NCBI GenBank assembly: GCA_019009955.1 | Contig: CM032228.1 | Location: 174,664,001-174,728,000, forward strand | Direction: 5' to 3' | Length of the DNA stretch: 64,000 nucleotides | DNA from: Riptortus pedestris | Lineage: Eukaryota; Arthropoda; Insecta; Hemiptera; Alydidae | Part shown: positions 1 through 11,880 of the stretch, piece by piece | How positions within the stretch are numbered: the first letter of the stretch is position 1 | How the letters are laid out: every line of letters begins with the position of its first letter | Position numbers and translations under genes: made by a program | Notes under the pieces: generated by a model | What the model was told of the DNA's origin: nothing | The model's input: only the letters and a program-made list of their open reading frames with translations | The model's database searches: none

Positions 1-1074
1 CTTTTCTATTGTGAGGTAATTCAGTAGTTATTTGAATAAAAAATTAATAGAATTAAGTAGCAACCTTTGGTGCTGTCACAATATCAGAGGAAATGAGTTA
101 AGCTGACTGACTTCCCATCAAAAGCTATACTCCATTGAGGATCTGGCTCATTCATGAGCTGATGAGCAACAATTTTTATTTTATTCCAAAAGCAGGGATC
201 TACTAAGAATAACAGATTTGCAGAAATTTATGACTCTAGAAAATTGGGCAACAAGTTTTAACTTATTTTGTGAGTTCACAAGCTTAAGCTTGTTTCTGAG
301 AGGAAATTCAATTGTTCGATATTTTAAAGAAACTTTTTTTAGTTGCACTTGAAATTGAACAGGCTTTTCCAACAGGAGATCAATCAGAAGTTATTGATAT
401 AAGAATCAGTTAGAGAATCAATGAAATCTGAATATAAAAGAAATTTCTTCTGGCAGAAATTTAAAGTCGGGAATCAGTATCCTGTAATTCATGGTAAATG
501 TACTGGATAATGGTTAGTAAGGTTCATTTTTAATACTCTGGTGATTCAATAGATAGACAAATGGAAATGAAGTATTGATTAAGTCAGCACTGGATGTGCC
601 AATCTTATCTGCCATTTAGCTTTCCACTCTCATATTGATGACAGCTTGAAATGACATAGATTTTGTTTACTTAATTGCAATAAAAATTTTATTTGTAACT
701 ATGGGCTGGCTGGTGGAGATCTATTATCACAGGATTAGAGGATAAGAGTCATAATTGTTTTTATTAGCACAATTAGCATCGTAATTTTGAGGTAAAGGCT
801 TATCCTCAGTGTTTTGCCAGAGCTGATCCTTGTTGATGGACCTATAAGAAACTGACATTCTGGCTGATTTAATGTTGTCTATAAAGACAAGGATGTCCAT
901 TCCCCAAGCTCAGCATTCCTCTTTTATTTATTTTTGTAACTAGCTGAAAATGTGTTAATTCACCCCTAATCACTAAAGCTAGCAACACCAAATCCTGGCT
1001 TGGAGAATACCTAGGGTGTATTATAACATGCCACAAAAGGGGAGCATGTACTTCGTAATATTCAAAAGCCATAC
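1..1074. other. Intron/intergenic DNA left of aquaporin exon 4
   Basis: The final aquaporin exon (TM6) was looked for on the minus strand. No stretch with a WLGP..GG-type motif after a usable acceptor was seen. A minus-strand 63-codon frame at 181-372 has no recognisable similarity. This stretch is probably the next intron. Confidence 0.5.
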
Positions 1075-1155
1075 CCAATGATAATCCCACATGTTGGCAA
1101 CTACGGCAGATCCAAGGCTCCTCGCAGGATTCATGCTTGATCCAGTGTATGGTAT
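1075..1155 (-). CDS. Aquaporin coding exon 4 (second NPA box)
   Basis: The exon has 27 codons. The acceptor CTCTTTCAG ends at 1156 and the probable donor TGG|GTATGG starts at 1074. It encodes [15 protein letters not shown] and then ...MWDYHW. In relatives an intron or VYW follows DYHW at this point. Reading through the donor reaches a TAA after 17 more codons without TM6-like sequence, so splicing to an exon beyond the left edge is the better reading. Confidence 0.9.
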
Positions 1156-3654
1156 CTGAAAGAGGAAAAATAAAAAACTGAGTTACTAACAGAAGGAAAA
1201 TTAGTAGACAAATTAACCAAATGAAAGTTTTAAAAGTATTTGTCTTTATTTTTAAAAAAACCATTCTAGTATGAGCATAAAATCCAGGGTTTGTCACAGT
1301 AGTTCCCTTGGTGTCTTTGTTCACCAGAGTCATAAATTAATATTATAACTTAGTTCTTTATCAAAATGTACTAATGTTACACGAGAAAAGAAACACATTT
1401 TATATTATATTATAAAGTAAATATGGGAAATCTACTGCTACTGACAGACAAGTCCATCTCTCATACCCAGGTCCTTGAAAGGAGAGACTAGTTAGAAGAT
1501 GAAATAGAACCAATCCGAATATGGAATAAGACATTTATCATTTCTTTATTTATTAGTTACACAAAGGTAGACCAATAACTTCAAATCACTTCAGTGATTT
1601 TATCAATTCAGTTTTAAAAGAGATAGTTTTGTCTTTCACTTTGGCATGAACTCAACATCATAAGAAATGAGAAACTACTTGAATTGAGAAGTAACAAATC
1701 ATGTCCTCTAGTATGGGACCACTAACATGGGAAGAAGATCCCTACTAAAGGCCATTGCTTTATTTAGTATTCACTACATTTGACCTTCATGGAATGTTGA
1801 ACCAATAGTCTAAATCAGCATAATTATAAATATATTCTAATTCCACTATTTTTTATTCTGTGATTAAAAAAATATATATCTATTTTTGGTTAACTCATTG
1901 CATATTATCTCAATGAAAATCTTTATTTTTAATTATTATTATTTATTAACACCAACATTTTGCTACCATGGCTAATTGGGGTGGGTTATCTATCTCTAGC
2001 CAGGGTGGGACTAAGGATTTTATTTAATGAGTTCATCACTAAATAAATTCCTACTGTCCAGGTGGGAATCGAACTCGCCACTCTAGGTTTACCATGTGAA
2101 ATTAAGGCCAACACTTAAATTTTTAATCTTTTGCAATGGTAAATTAAATGACAGTTCACCTTATATGGATGTATATTTTGTGAGTTTTCATATTGGAAAT
2201 CTGTTTAGTTTGCACAGTATAAACCTAAAGACTTCAGTCTCTATTAGTACTCTTAACAATGTAGAAATGTGAGGCTGAGTTAGAAATTTTTGTTCGTGTT
2301 TTTTTTTTTACCAATTTCTAAATTCACACCAAAAAAATGGTTCATTTTTTTATTTAGATTATTTTTCTAATAAATACAATCTTGCTATTTTATATGCACA
2401 TCTTGTCTATATATTGCTATATTTAAGTTGTATGTGAACATAAATCTCTCATTGTTAAACAATTAAATTGTACACCCCCCCCACCTCAAGTTTTTGAACT
2501 ACTTAACTTTGATTGATTGAGATAAAAATTATTCTGATTAATTGAAAATTACAGTCCTAGATATAGTAAATAGTTTTCAATCAAATTAATATGTTATATT
2601 CTGATATATTTCAGTAATTGTTTTTCTTTCCGGTGTGAGTCAGGTTGGCAGACTTGTTTGTTTACATTTCAGACGCTTCCCGCCAGGAGGAGAAAGATTT
2701 CTTATTACCATTTGTATTTATTCACTTGATATTCAAGGTGGTGTTTTATTACCAGTATGTAGATTTATCTATTATTATCTCTAATAATTATAAATTAAAT
2801 TAATTATCGCTAATTTATTTTAATTAGCTGAAATATTTCTCATTACCCTTTGTATTTTATCACGGTGGTGTTTAACTTCACATGGGAAATCTGCTTAGTT
2901 TACTCAGCCCTGCACGACGGACATTTTTTTAAAAGTTCACCCAGTCTGTACTATCTTCCCAATTAGTGGGGTACCTATGGGAATATAGTGGGAGAGCTTT
3001 CTAAAGAACTCCAATCTGTTGATACAAACACTGTAGGTTTTGTTTTGCATTTAAGGAGCCTATCCATTTAAAAAAGTCCGTCACGCAGGGGCTGCGTAAA
3101 CTAAGCAGATTTCCCATGTGAAGTTAAACACCACCGTGATAAAATACAAAGGGTAATGAGAAATATTTCAGCTAATTAAAATAAATTCCCAACTGAAACG
3201 GTTTCTGAATTGTAAGAATAATTTATATTTTAATAACTCAAATTTTAGTAGTCCAAGAACTATAGAAGGGGGGGGGGCGGATGAACAGAACGTATTTGCA
3301 TAAATCTCACAAAGTAAGGAAGGTAAGGTAAGGTTAGAAACGACAGGTAAGGTTAGAAGAAGCTTCCACCTGAGCCGAGGAGTTACGAAAATGGCCGATC
3401 TAATCCGAACTATAACCGACCACGTGTCCCACAGACTTCGTAAAAATACAAATATCTCGGTTAATATTCAAGATAGAGAATGAATTTTTCGATCCGACGT
3501 ATAGTAAGGGAGATATGTTGAATTTTCGAAAATCCTACCCTCTAAACCCCCCCCCCCCCCTCCCGCTGGTCCGATTTCAGCCATTAACGAACTTGATCTT
3601 TCTTTTTACATAAAACGACTAAATATCAAGTTAGTCTCGCTAGAGCGGTAACAG

Positions 3655-3744
<90 letters not shown>

Positions 3745-4017
3745 TTTTGAACGGACCTCATTTTCGTCATCTACTAGGTAGGATCGATGGACATTTGAAG
3801 AAAAATTTCGAAAATTCCGTCATGAGTACAACCTCAATAGCTGATTTCCCTCAAGGGAAATCTGCTAAAATGTAGTTTGTAATCGACCTAGGATAGGATC
3901 ATAGAATTACCATTGGTAGCAACCAACTTGGCTGGCATAGACCAGCAGATCATCTATGTACAATTACTAAGAAACTAGATTTTTTTTATACCCTTTTTTT
4001 AGCAGATTTCCCTTTAG

Positions 4018-4096
<79 letters not shown>

Positions 4097-7000
4097 TGTT
4101 AACGCTCTAGCGGTCGCAATTTTTGTTTGATCGTTACGAAACTCGACATTTAACCGTTTTATGTAAAAAGACAGATCAAGTTCGTTAATGGCTGAAATCG
4201 GACCAGAGGGAGGGGGATTTTCGAAAATTCAAAATATCTCCGTTATTATGCATCGGATCGAAAAATTGTATAGAACCAATTTTATTGCAAATTAAACTTA
4301 CTATAAATATTGTTATATATATTTATTCTCTATCTTGAATATTAACCGAGATATTTGCATTTTTATGAAGTGTGTGGTCGGGTATAGTTCGTATTACTTC
4401 GGCCATCTTCGTCATTTCTGGCTCAGGTGGAAGCTTCTTCTAACCTGTCGCTTCTAACCTTACCTTACCTTCTTTACTTTGTGAGATTTATGCAGATACG
4501 TTCTGTTCATCCACCCCCCCCCTTCTTTAGTTCTTGGACTACTAAAATTTGAGTTATTAAAATATAAATTATTCTTACAATTCAGAAGCCGTTACAGTTG
4601 GGAATTTATTTTAATTAACTGAAAGATTTCTCATTATCTAATCATGGTGGTATTGTGTTACCAGTATGCAGATTTCTCTATTGTAAAACTTCACATGGGA
4701 AATCTGCTTAGTTTACGCAGCCCCTGCGTGACGGACTTTTATTTCTTCTGATTATAATCCAAAATCACTATCGGAGTCTAGATAAGGGCAGAAGGCAAAT
4801 ACAATATTTCACTTCAACTTCCTTTATTCTAATGCACTAACAGCTCACTTAACAATGTGCCTCTTCAGGAACATAAAACTTAAAATTAAGATCTTATATG
4901 AGAAGGTTCATTCTACTGGAATCCTAATGACAGTCGTACAGCAGTAAAAGTGAATTGAAGTGCTTTATTGACATTAAAGTGTTCCTTTGATTATTACCAG
5001 AATAAATATTCAAGTTAGTTATTTAATAATGCCCAATTAACATGATTAATATACCTATACAAACCTTTGTGTGTCACAATAGTGTTAAGATGTTTTGCCT
5101 AGTGGCAATTCTTGGTATGCATGTGATAAACCTGTAATGTATTTTTCTGCATTGGTTCTGTTAAACAATTAGGTATCAACCTGGAAACTGCCAGTATCTA
5201 ATTGGCCTAATAGGTTTAATGACCATTATAGTGGGGGAGGGGGACACCATGAATTTATTTTACTTTGTTGTATTATGTAATGGATGTATTGTAATCACCA
5301 AAATTTTTGATTTTCAAATTTTAATGGAATTATCTGTTAAAATCTTTTCTGAAACAAATTGCAACCAGTTCCGATATGATATCTGAATGTATATAATTAC
5401 ATATGTACCTATGTACCTCACATAAGTCAAAAAATCCTAGTTACAGAATGTTGAAATTTTATATTTAGAACTGTTGTACTAAATAGTTGTGCACTTCCTT
5501 TTTGATCAAAAAGGGGAAAGGGCATCGAGGGGACAGAAATAAAAAATTGCAAATTTCATGATACCTACTAGAGATAAAAAAACTTGTACTCGACTTTTTT
5601 TGTATATTCTAAAATGATCTATAGGCTATGTTATTTGACATTTGTTTGTCCAGTCTAATGGAACTGAGATATCATTTATAACTTTCATATAAAATCATAG
5701 TAAATGAAGTACATCAACAAATTTTGTTTATTTAATTTAATAGGAGTGCAAGGAAGTCAAGTGGTGCCCAGATCAGATTTTTTAATCATGACATTCCATC
5801 CTACTTTACTAATCAATCGAATTTACCCTCTACTTTTTATTTTAACAGAAACGGCAGAAGACTTGCTTTGAAGTATTAGAAAGTTGTGTAGGCAATCCAT
5901 CATTTACAGTCAGTCATGCCATACTCTGAGCAGTAGCTCTTAGAGATAATTAAATATAATATAAAAATTAGTATAGTATGTTAGTCATCTCAAGGGAAAT
6001 ATATATACTTACGGAGGCAAAGTGACCCACAGCAACTGTTAGTCCAATTGCAAGAGAAGCTGGAATTTTAGAGTCTGGTTTATTCGGATCAGTTACTCCA
6101 AACACTACAAAAATAAGCACAAAACCAAGAAGAAATTCTACTCCTATTCCTTGTTGTGCTGTTATGTTTTCATTAAGTAGTGTTGATCCAAGAGCTCCTT
6201 GGAATTGAATTGGAGTAACAGTCTGAAAAAAAATATATATAATATATATTTGATGATCAATCATACTGAATTAATTTCATTTGTACTATTTTATTTTTGA
6301 AATAAGAGAAAAATGTATTCTGTCTTCCGGGACTTAAACCTGGGCCTTCGGCTATTTAGGCCACTCTACTATCTAAACCATAAACTTTAGTAGCAATTAA
6401 TTGAATATATTTTTCTCTTGTAATTTATGCTAAAGGAGTTTCGGAACACAATGCCCTGCAAATGAGGTTCGAAGAGGAAATAATAAAATTTCTAAATTAT
6501 TGCTTAAAGTAGGATAGCTTTGCTATGAGAATAACTGTATTTGTTGTTTTATTATTTATAGCTGGATTTAACATGTTATTCTAAAAAATAGGCCTTCACA
6601 ATAAAGTAAATATGAAGTTCATATTGCTCCAGAACAAAATTAAAAACCAAAAAAAAATGTAGAATTGAAACAATTTACAAAATAATGACCATTTTAAGAA
6701 ATTAATTATGAAAATTCATGATCTGGCATCAGAGGCTGCTGTTACACATTGTAAATAAGAAATGGGTTTCATTAAATTGTACGGTTCAAAAACTTTGAGA
6801 ATACTGTTTTTGGGTAATTTATGATTTTTCATGCACCATTTTAAGATTGTGACCAAATATGATTAGGATTTTTTAATGATCAAAAGCAGTATGAGTGCAA
6901 GTACATTTTTCAAGAAATGCGCGCACATATAAAGGAAATAATCACAAACATTGCATTAGAGCATCCAATATTTTCACTCTCACCATACAGTTCTTTCTTT

Positions 7001-9201
7001 TTCAAATTTCTATTTATTTTTTATTTTTTTTTGTATTCCACGTCCACATTATGCTACTGTAACTAATGTGGTTCAATAAAGAGGAATCACGGTCTAGTTC
7101 TAATAAATACAGCAGTCTAAATTACAATATAACTTCAAAGGAATTTTTTAAATGTTGAAAAAACAAGTACCGACTAGTTTTGTTAATTAATGGCTTTTCA
7201 TGTTATTTAAAGACTTGAGTGAATACCTTAAGGAAAGCAGTTCCTGCAATGGCACCCAGGCATTGAGCAATAATGTATAAGAGGGCTCTGATAATAGTTA
7301 CTTTTCCAGCAACTACTGCTCCACAGGTAACAGCAGGATTCAAGTGTGCTCCACTGACATGGCCTAGAGTCTAGAAAAGAGATTAAAAATTAGAAATTTA
7401 CAAATCTAGTATATTTTAAAGTAGGATTCAGAATGAATTAAGGGGTTCTATAGTCATACTCTTAAATGTAGTATTGTTGTAGTCCTAATGGTAAGAGGGG
7501 CATTGATGGTTTTCAATAAAGTAAGTAGGATAGTTGAAGTTTTCAGACATATTAGTTACACAGACATGGAGAAAGTAGAGATTCTTGGAGTCTCTGTAAT
7601 TGTAAATTAGGATTCTTACTCTTTTAATCATGGAACTTCAGGGTGTATTTATTTTTGTGGATCACTGAGAAATAAGTTTAGGAGAAAACTTGAAAGTTAA
7701 TTGGAGAAGGGCTCTTCCCTGAGGATTAGTAATAAACCAGCTATTCAGGAGACTAAGAGATATAAAAAATTTGCTATTGATAAATAAATTTGGTCTGTAT
7801 TATATAACGGGCAAGTCAAAGGCTGATTTTTAGTAACTGTATAAGGGAGTAACAATGAAACATGGTGTGGTAGAGTTGGTAGGGTAAAGAAGGTGGAACA
7901 TTGTGCTCAGCTGATGCTTCAATATTCCGTCTGGACTCCTGCTAACTGTATGGCACATAAAGATATCATTTTTGAAACTATTTTATTTAAAGTAAAGCTT
8001 ATACTCATATAAATATCAGGCGAAGTCATATGAAGAAATGAATTAATTTGTAATATATCATTAGTTTTACCTACTATTATTTATTTATGTTCAGCATCTA
8101 TGGCAAATAAAATTCATGATGTGGCCTAATTTTGTTTAATTTACTCATATTTCTTGTTTAGTGAAAATAGCCACATTTTATAAATAATAAAATTACTTTG
8201 ATTTAAACGTACTTGTATGATTTTTACATAGTGAAATGTTTTTATTATGACAGACAATGATTCAAGAAAGTATATTAATAATAACCATTACAACTTATAA
8301 CTATGTGATGCGCTGTTAGAATATAAATTAGATTAATGAATTCTACAAATATTTTAGGCTAATTTGAAATAATTAATTAATTTAGTTATTTCATTGTCAT
8401 TGGATCATATTTTACAGATTCTGACAGCATGCATAGCTTTAAGATGTAATTTACACTTTAAATATTCCTAGAGCTGTTTATGTTTTTCATAAATTACAAA
8501 CTTTTAGAATTCGTTACAATATAAAAATTATTCTGATTGGTACGTGGTATGTCTCAGTCATGTGGTCAATAGTGTCATGTATCAAAACATTTTTGGAGAG
8601 TCTACTAATTCTGCTGCCCGTTGTTGTCATCGGATAATGGTGTAACATCAGAATGGGGTACTGCATCTAGTGAGTACTTCCTATGAACTAGATCATCTGT
8701 AGACTGGGTTTAGTTGTGTTCTTTATTGGCCATATCAATGTCTCTTGTATTAATTCAGTTGTTAAACCATTTTGTAATATCTAATTGTCTCCTTTGTAAA
8801 TCTTATTTACTAATTGCAAGGTAGCTCGTGAGTACCTTAATTTGTAATTTATTTTGCTTGGAAGTCAGTTTGTGCCTTGTTCACAAGTTGTCATGCCATG
8901 GATGTCTTTTCTTATCAGCTTTTACCCTAACAGGTTTTTATGTATTTTATAATATATCTATTAATTTATTATTTTTCCTACCTGAACAGCGACCATGACG
9001 ACGAAGCCAAATGTTAGAGCAATAAGTAAGGGATCTGTATCAAAGCCTGGAGGATCTAGCCTGATACAAGACATACATCCAAAGTAGTTGATGAAGAAAA
9101 CTCCTATTGCTTCAGCCAGTAAGCATTTCCCGAGATCTCCACCCCTTGCCACCTCTGACATCCCAAGAGCATCCTTGAATCCTCGTTTTTCAGGCATTTT
9201 T
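1075..9201 (-). CDS. Insect water-channel aquaporin (Prip/AQPAe.a-like), four coding exons, 3' end outside window
   Basis: This is a MIP-family membrane channel. Exons 9201-8982 (ATG at 9197), 7370-7227, 6222-6013 and 1155-1075 give 72, 48, 70 and 27 codons. All junctions are phase 0 with GT donors and AG acceptors. The product reads 217 residues in frame. Hydrophobic segments lie near residues 25-44, 56-75, 98-119, 145-163 and 176-190. The first pore box is HLNPAVT (N83) and the second is SSMNPARS (N199). By spacing to the NPA boxes, the aromatic/arginine filter is F63, H187, S196 and R202. This is the pattern of water-selective insect aquaporins, not of entomoglyceroporins, which lose the His. 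Serine replaces the Cys of vertebrate AQP1. The usual family length is about 250-280 residues, so TM6 and the C-tail are missing. They should lie left of position 1, since no matching exon was found in 1-1074. The ATG lies 4 nt after an acceptor (TTTTGCAG), so the 5' UTR starts in an unseen upstream exon. Confidence 0.93.
1936..2118 (-). repeat. tRNA-derived SINE copy 1
   Basis: On the minus strand it carries the B-box-like GAGTTCGATTCCCACC, followed by the SINE body shared with 18107-18316 (..TTTATTTAGTGATG..). It ends at the conserved AATTAGCCATGGTAGC and an A-rich tail. It lies inside the 4.86-kb aquaporin intron 1156-6012. Confidence 0.7.
2472..2930 (+). mobile_element. R1 family copy (3' portion)
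   Basis: This is the 3' portion of the R1 repeat. A C-rich tract leads into ...TTTTTGAACTACTTAAC..., then the Trp-rich-like divergent body, and it ends GGGAAATCTGCTTAGTTTACTCAG..GACGGACATTT. The last ~95 bp are the inverse of the start of the next copy (3071), so the two lie tail to tail about 140 bp apart. Confidence 0.7.
3071..3870 (-). mobile_element. R1 family, complete short-form copy
   Basis: Read on the minus strand it runs from TTTTAGCAGATTTCCC (3870) to GACGGACTTTTTT (3071). It contains the ATGACGAAAATGAGGTCCG block, a (TA)n tract (3659-3740), the GGCTGAAATCGGACCAG block, and a private insert GGCTCAGGTGGAAGCTTCTT that is shared only with 3998-4740. Both termini are present, with no coding capacity. 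Confidence 0.8.
3998..4740 (+). mobile_element. R1 family, complete copy, inverted relative to 3071-3870
   Basis: It starts TTTAGCAGATTTCCC, runs through (CT)n(TA)n at 4020-4093 and ends GCCCCTGCGTGACGGACTTTT. The 5' block between the terminal palindrome and the microsatellite is replaced by (CT)n. It shares the GGCTCAGGTGGAAGC insert with its inverted neighbour, so the two are sister copies. Confidence 0.8.
4741..6012. other. Aquaporin intron sequence
   Basis: This is AT-rich intron sequence between the R1 cluster and exon 3. No repeat family member, exon or conserved motif was recognised. A short G-rich run (5230-5245) is the only compositional feature. Confidence 0.5.
6013..6222 (-). CDS. 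Aquaporin coding exon 3 (TM4-TM5)
   Basis: The exon has 70 codons, with acceptor ATTTTTTTTCAG and donor TCC|GTAAGT. It encodes the extracellular loop C (residues [12 protein letters not shown] onward), TM4 ([17 protein letters not shown]) and TM5 ([14 protein letters not shown]). His187, the second selectivity-filter residue, is in GHF, 12 residues before the second NPA Asn. Confidence 0.95.
6300..6425 (-). repeat. Possible second tRNA-derived SINE type
   Basis: On the minus strand the segment reads GTTTAGATAGTAGAGTGGCC, then AGGCCCAGGTTTAAGTCCCGG. These resemble tRNA A and B boxes at about the right spacing. It shares nothing else with the main SINE family and has no second copy in the window. 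It lies in the intron 6223-7226. Confidence 0.35.
7227..7370 (-). CDS. Aquaporin coding exon 2 (first NPA box, TM3)
   Basis: The exon has 48 codons, with acceptor TCTTTTCTAG and donor AAG|GTATTC. It opens with [17 protein letters not shown], the loop B half-helix carrying the first NPA motif. It then gives TM3 ([20 protein letters not shown]). It joins exon 1 to give [19 protein letters not shown], the usual aquaporin order. Confidence 0.95.
7371..8981. other. Aquaporin intron between exons 1 and 2
   Basis: This 1.6-kb AT-rich intron is bounded by GTAGGA and TTTTCTAG. No repeat family member or exon was recognised in it. Confidence 0.7.
8982..9201 (-). CDS. Aquaporin coding exon 1 (start codon, TM1-TM2)
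   Basis: The acceptor TTTTGCAG ends at 9202 and the donor CAG|GTAGGA starts at 8981. Coding begins at ATG 9197 (context AAAAATGCC) with [12 protein letters not shown] and ends ...[10 protein letters not shown]. This is 72 codons, ending in phase 0. It holds the cytoplasmic N-terminus, TM1 ([15 protein letters not shown]) and TM2 with filter residue F63. The frame stays open upstream of the acceptor by chance, but the splice signal and the start of family similarity both argue for the ATG at 9197. Confidence 0.9.
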
Positions 9202-9595
9202 CTGCAAAACAAAGTGACAATTAGATAAAAATGATGACTTTCATGATAATGAGAATATCTAGAAATTTTCATAATTTAGGTAAAAGATAAAATATTTTGC
9301 TCAATAGAACAGGAAGGGCCGGGCTGGGGCCACACTGTTGAAGTAGAAGTCGAATGATTTCTTATGACCCCTCTCCTGTTTGTAGGATGAGAGCAGAAAG
9401 CTTGTATTTCTTCATTTAACAACTACTCATTTCTTTAATACTGCTGAATAATAATCTGTTGATATGATAGAAGTACAATCTTAAAGTCCGTCGCCTCAAT
9501 AAAAATTTTAGTGTTGATTCCCAGGACTGTTACTCAAAATACAGAGGACCAGCCCATTACTTCGGCTGCGTCCGTTTCCCCGTAAAAAAAAAAAA

Positions 9596-10050
9596 AAATC
9601 CGTCACACAGGGGCTGCTTTAACTGAGCAGGTTTCCCACTTGCGTCACGCATTTGCATTTATCTCAAAACTTAAAAGTTCAATGAGAACTCTATTCGGAA
9701 TTTCGGCTTCAAATAAAGGGCTTCATGACATAAGGGATTATTGCTAATATGACATGAATAGGGGTGGAGGTTTACTGAAGGCCGAAAACTAAAAAATACT
9801 CGGTTAATAATCAATATATAGAAAACATGTACATTAGAACATTACATTTGCAATAAGATCTTCTATACAATTTTTCGATCCGGCGCATAATAACAGAGAT
9901 ATTAAGAATTTTCGAAATTCTCCCGTCTAGACCCCATCTCCCATTGGTCCGATTTTAACCATTAACGAACTTCTTAATTTTTACGTAAAACGTTTAAACA
10001 TCGATATTGGTAACGAGCAGACAAAAATTGCGGCCGCTAGAGCGTTAACA

Positions 10051-10101
<51 letters not shown>

Positions 10102-10206
10102 GCACACATACAGTATTTAAATGGCCTCATTTGAGGAAATGTTTCGAAAATCGCGTCATGAATACGACCTCAATAGCTGATTTCCCCTAAGAGAAATATG
10201 CTAAAA
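9596..10206 (-). mobile_element. R1 family, near-complete copy
   Basis: On the plus strand it opens AAAATCCGTCACACAGGGGC, passes the R1 body in reverse with a (TA)n tract at 10053-10099, and ends ..CTCAATAGCTGATTTCCCC..ATGCTAAAA. A 14-A run precedes it. It lies upstream of the aquaporin start codon, probably in its 5' UTR intron. Confidence 0.75.
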
Positions 10207-10556
10207 AAAGTATAAGTGTCTTGCACAAACACTATTTTGGTTTCTTTATTTTGTATTGTTATTGAAAAGACATGAGTAAACAACTAGGATTCGTAGGCGA
10301 ATCCCACCGAGCAGTAGACAAAAATAATTTCCCTTCTAATGATTATTAAATATTGTTCTATAAAATTTTCTCTTACGCGAATTCTAATGAAGCTATTTTA
10401 ATTTATTTTTTATATCAGCCTTTAGTAAGCCTAACTTATGAGTTTTTCACTTAGAGGAGCTGTTTCATTATACATTCAATGGTTTAAATTGTTTCTTAAT
10501 TACTGTTTACATAGTCTTCTTATTACGCGAGGTATAAAGTATATGTGTTATTTAAG

Positions 10557-10607
10557 GGAGTGTGAAATCTGCTTCATTTGCACAGCCCTTGTGGGACAGA
10601 CTTCTTT
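10557..10607 (+). mobile_element. R1 3'-end fragment
   Basis: About 50 bp, GTGTGAAATCTGCTTCATTT..CACAGCCCTTGTGGGACAGACTT, matches only the R1 3' terminus. It is an orphan end or an old internally deleted copy. Confidence 0.5.
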
Positions 10608-10706
10608 TAAAACTGTGAATTATTTGTACAATATAATTGTTTGATTTTGAGAAATAAATAAATTAAATTGAACAGTGCTGAATTGTAACTTATAAATATT
10701 CTTACT

Positions 10707-10787
10707 TTTAGCAGATTTCCCTTAAATTTGTCATCAGATGTCCATCACTCCTACCTAGTAGATGACGAAAATGAGGTCCGTTCAAAA

Positions 10788-10850
<63 letters not shown>

Positions 10851-11070
10851 TATATATATTTGTCTGTTACCGCCCTAGCGGTCGCAATTTTTGTTTTATC
10901 GTTACCAAACTTGATATTTAGTCGTTTTATGAAAAAAAAAAAAGATCAAGTTCGTTAACCGCTGAAATCGGACTAGGGAGAGTGGAAATATGTATGTAGG
11001 TTTGTCTATTATTAAACTTCACGTGGGAAATCTGCTTAGTTTACGCAGCCTCTGAGTGACGGACCTTTTT
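10707..11070 (+). mobile_element. R1 family copy with large internal deletion
   Basis: Both ends are present: TTTTAGCAGATTTCCCTTAA at the left and CGCAGCC..GTGACGGACCTTTTT at the right. The module between the AATCGGACT block and the 3' end is missing. The 5' palindrome is also damaged. A (TA)n tract fills 10790-10860. Confidence 0.75.
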
Positions 11071-11566
11071 GAATGTGAAGGGAAAGGTTATCTAGTCCTA
11101 CAAAACCTTATCAAAAAAAGTTGAATCTTACACGAATTTTACTTAAATTAAGATGCCATGCATTTCTCGGTTGAATGAATTATTGACTTCTAAGTAGGCT
11201 TATTTATAATTTGGCTAATGCTTACATGCAAGAGGGTGGTGACATAAACTGCCCTTGCTAGCACCCTACAAATATGTACTTTAATGAATGAATGTCCTTA
11301 TCTTCGGGCCTACAATGGCTGGAGAAGCATATGTTTACAGTTACATAATTGACACTCTTAAGATAGAACTGTCTGTTCGTGTGATATGGTGCACGAACTG
11401 ACCTATGTAAATGAGATGTCTTCTTCAACCCTGAATTACAAAGAACGATCGAAAAAATGAGTTTCACGAAACAATGAATTATGAGAGCAATATGTTAATA
11501 AGACTCCGAAGTATATTTAGATCTCTTCTGACAGAAGGAATTTGAAAGTAATTTATTAAGAAAATG

Positions 11567-11880
11567 AAAAATCCGTCACGCATGGGCTATTTGCATTTTT
11601 CTCAAAACGTAAAAGTCCAATGGGAACAATAAATGGTATTTAGGCTTCAAATAAAGTGCTTTATGACATAACAGCTTATTGTTAATATGACATGAGTAGG
11701 AGTGGGTGTTTACTGAATGCCGAAAACTAAAAAATACAAATATTTCGGTTAATAATTAAGATAGTGAAAAAACGTAGATAACACAATTTATAGAACATTA
11801 CATTTGCAATAAGATTGGTTCTATACTTTCGATCCGACGCATAATAGAGGAGATATTAAGAATTTTTGAAAAAAAAAAAA
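11567..11880 (-). mobile_element. R1 family copy, truncated at both the subterminal repeat and the distal half
   Basis: On the plus strand it begins AAAAATCCGTCACGCATGGGC but jumps straight to TATTTGCATTTTTCTC, losing the 12-mer inverted repeat. It breaks off in an A run at about 11870, before the (TA)n block. Confidence 0.65.

Noticed and set aside
181..372. 63-codon minus-strand frame as the last aquaporin exon
   Set aside because: It is basic and lacks a TM6-like hydrophobic segment or the expected GP..GG motif.
869..1333. 154-codon minus-strand frame over aquaporin exon 4
   Set aside because: It reads the exon in the wrong frame. The correct frame gives the SSMNPARS motif and joins exon 3 in phase.
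3318..3360. Telomere-like AGGTAAGGTTAG repeats
   Set aside because: The units do not match the insect TTAGG repeat in phase, and they occur as part of an R1 insert that recurs at 4435-4470.
10728..10958. Plus-strand frame rich in Tyr-Ile
   Set aside because: It is a translation of the (TA)n tract inside an R1 copy. The same applies to 50670-50906, 52237-52431 and 40264-40452.
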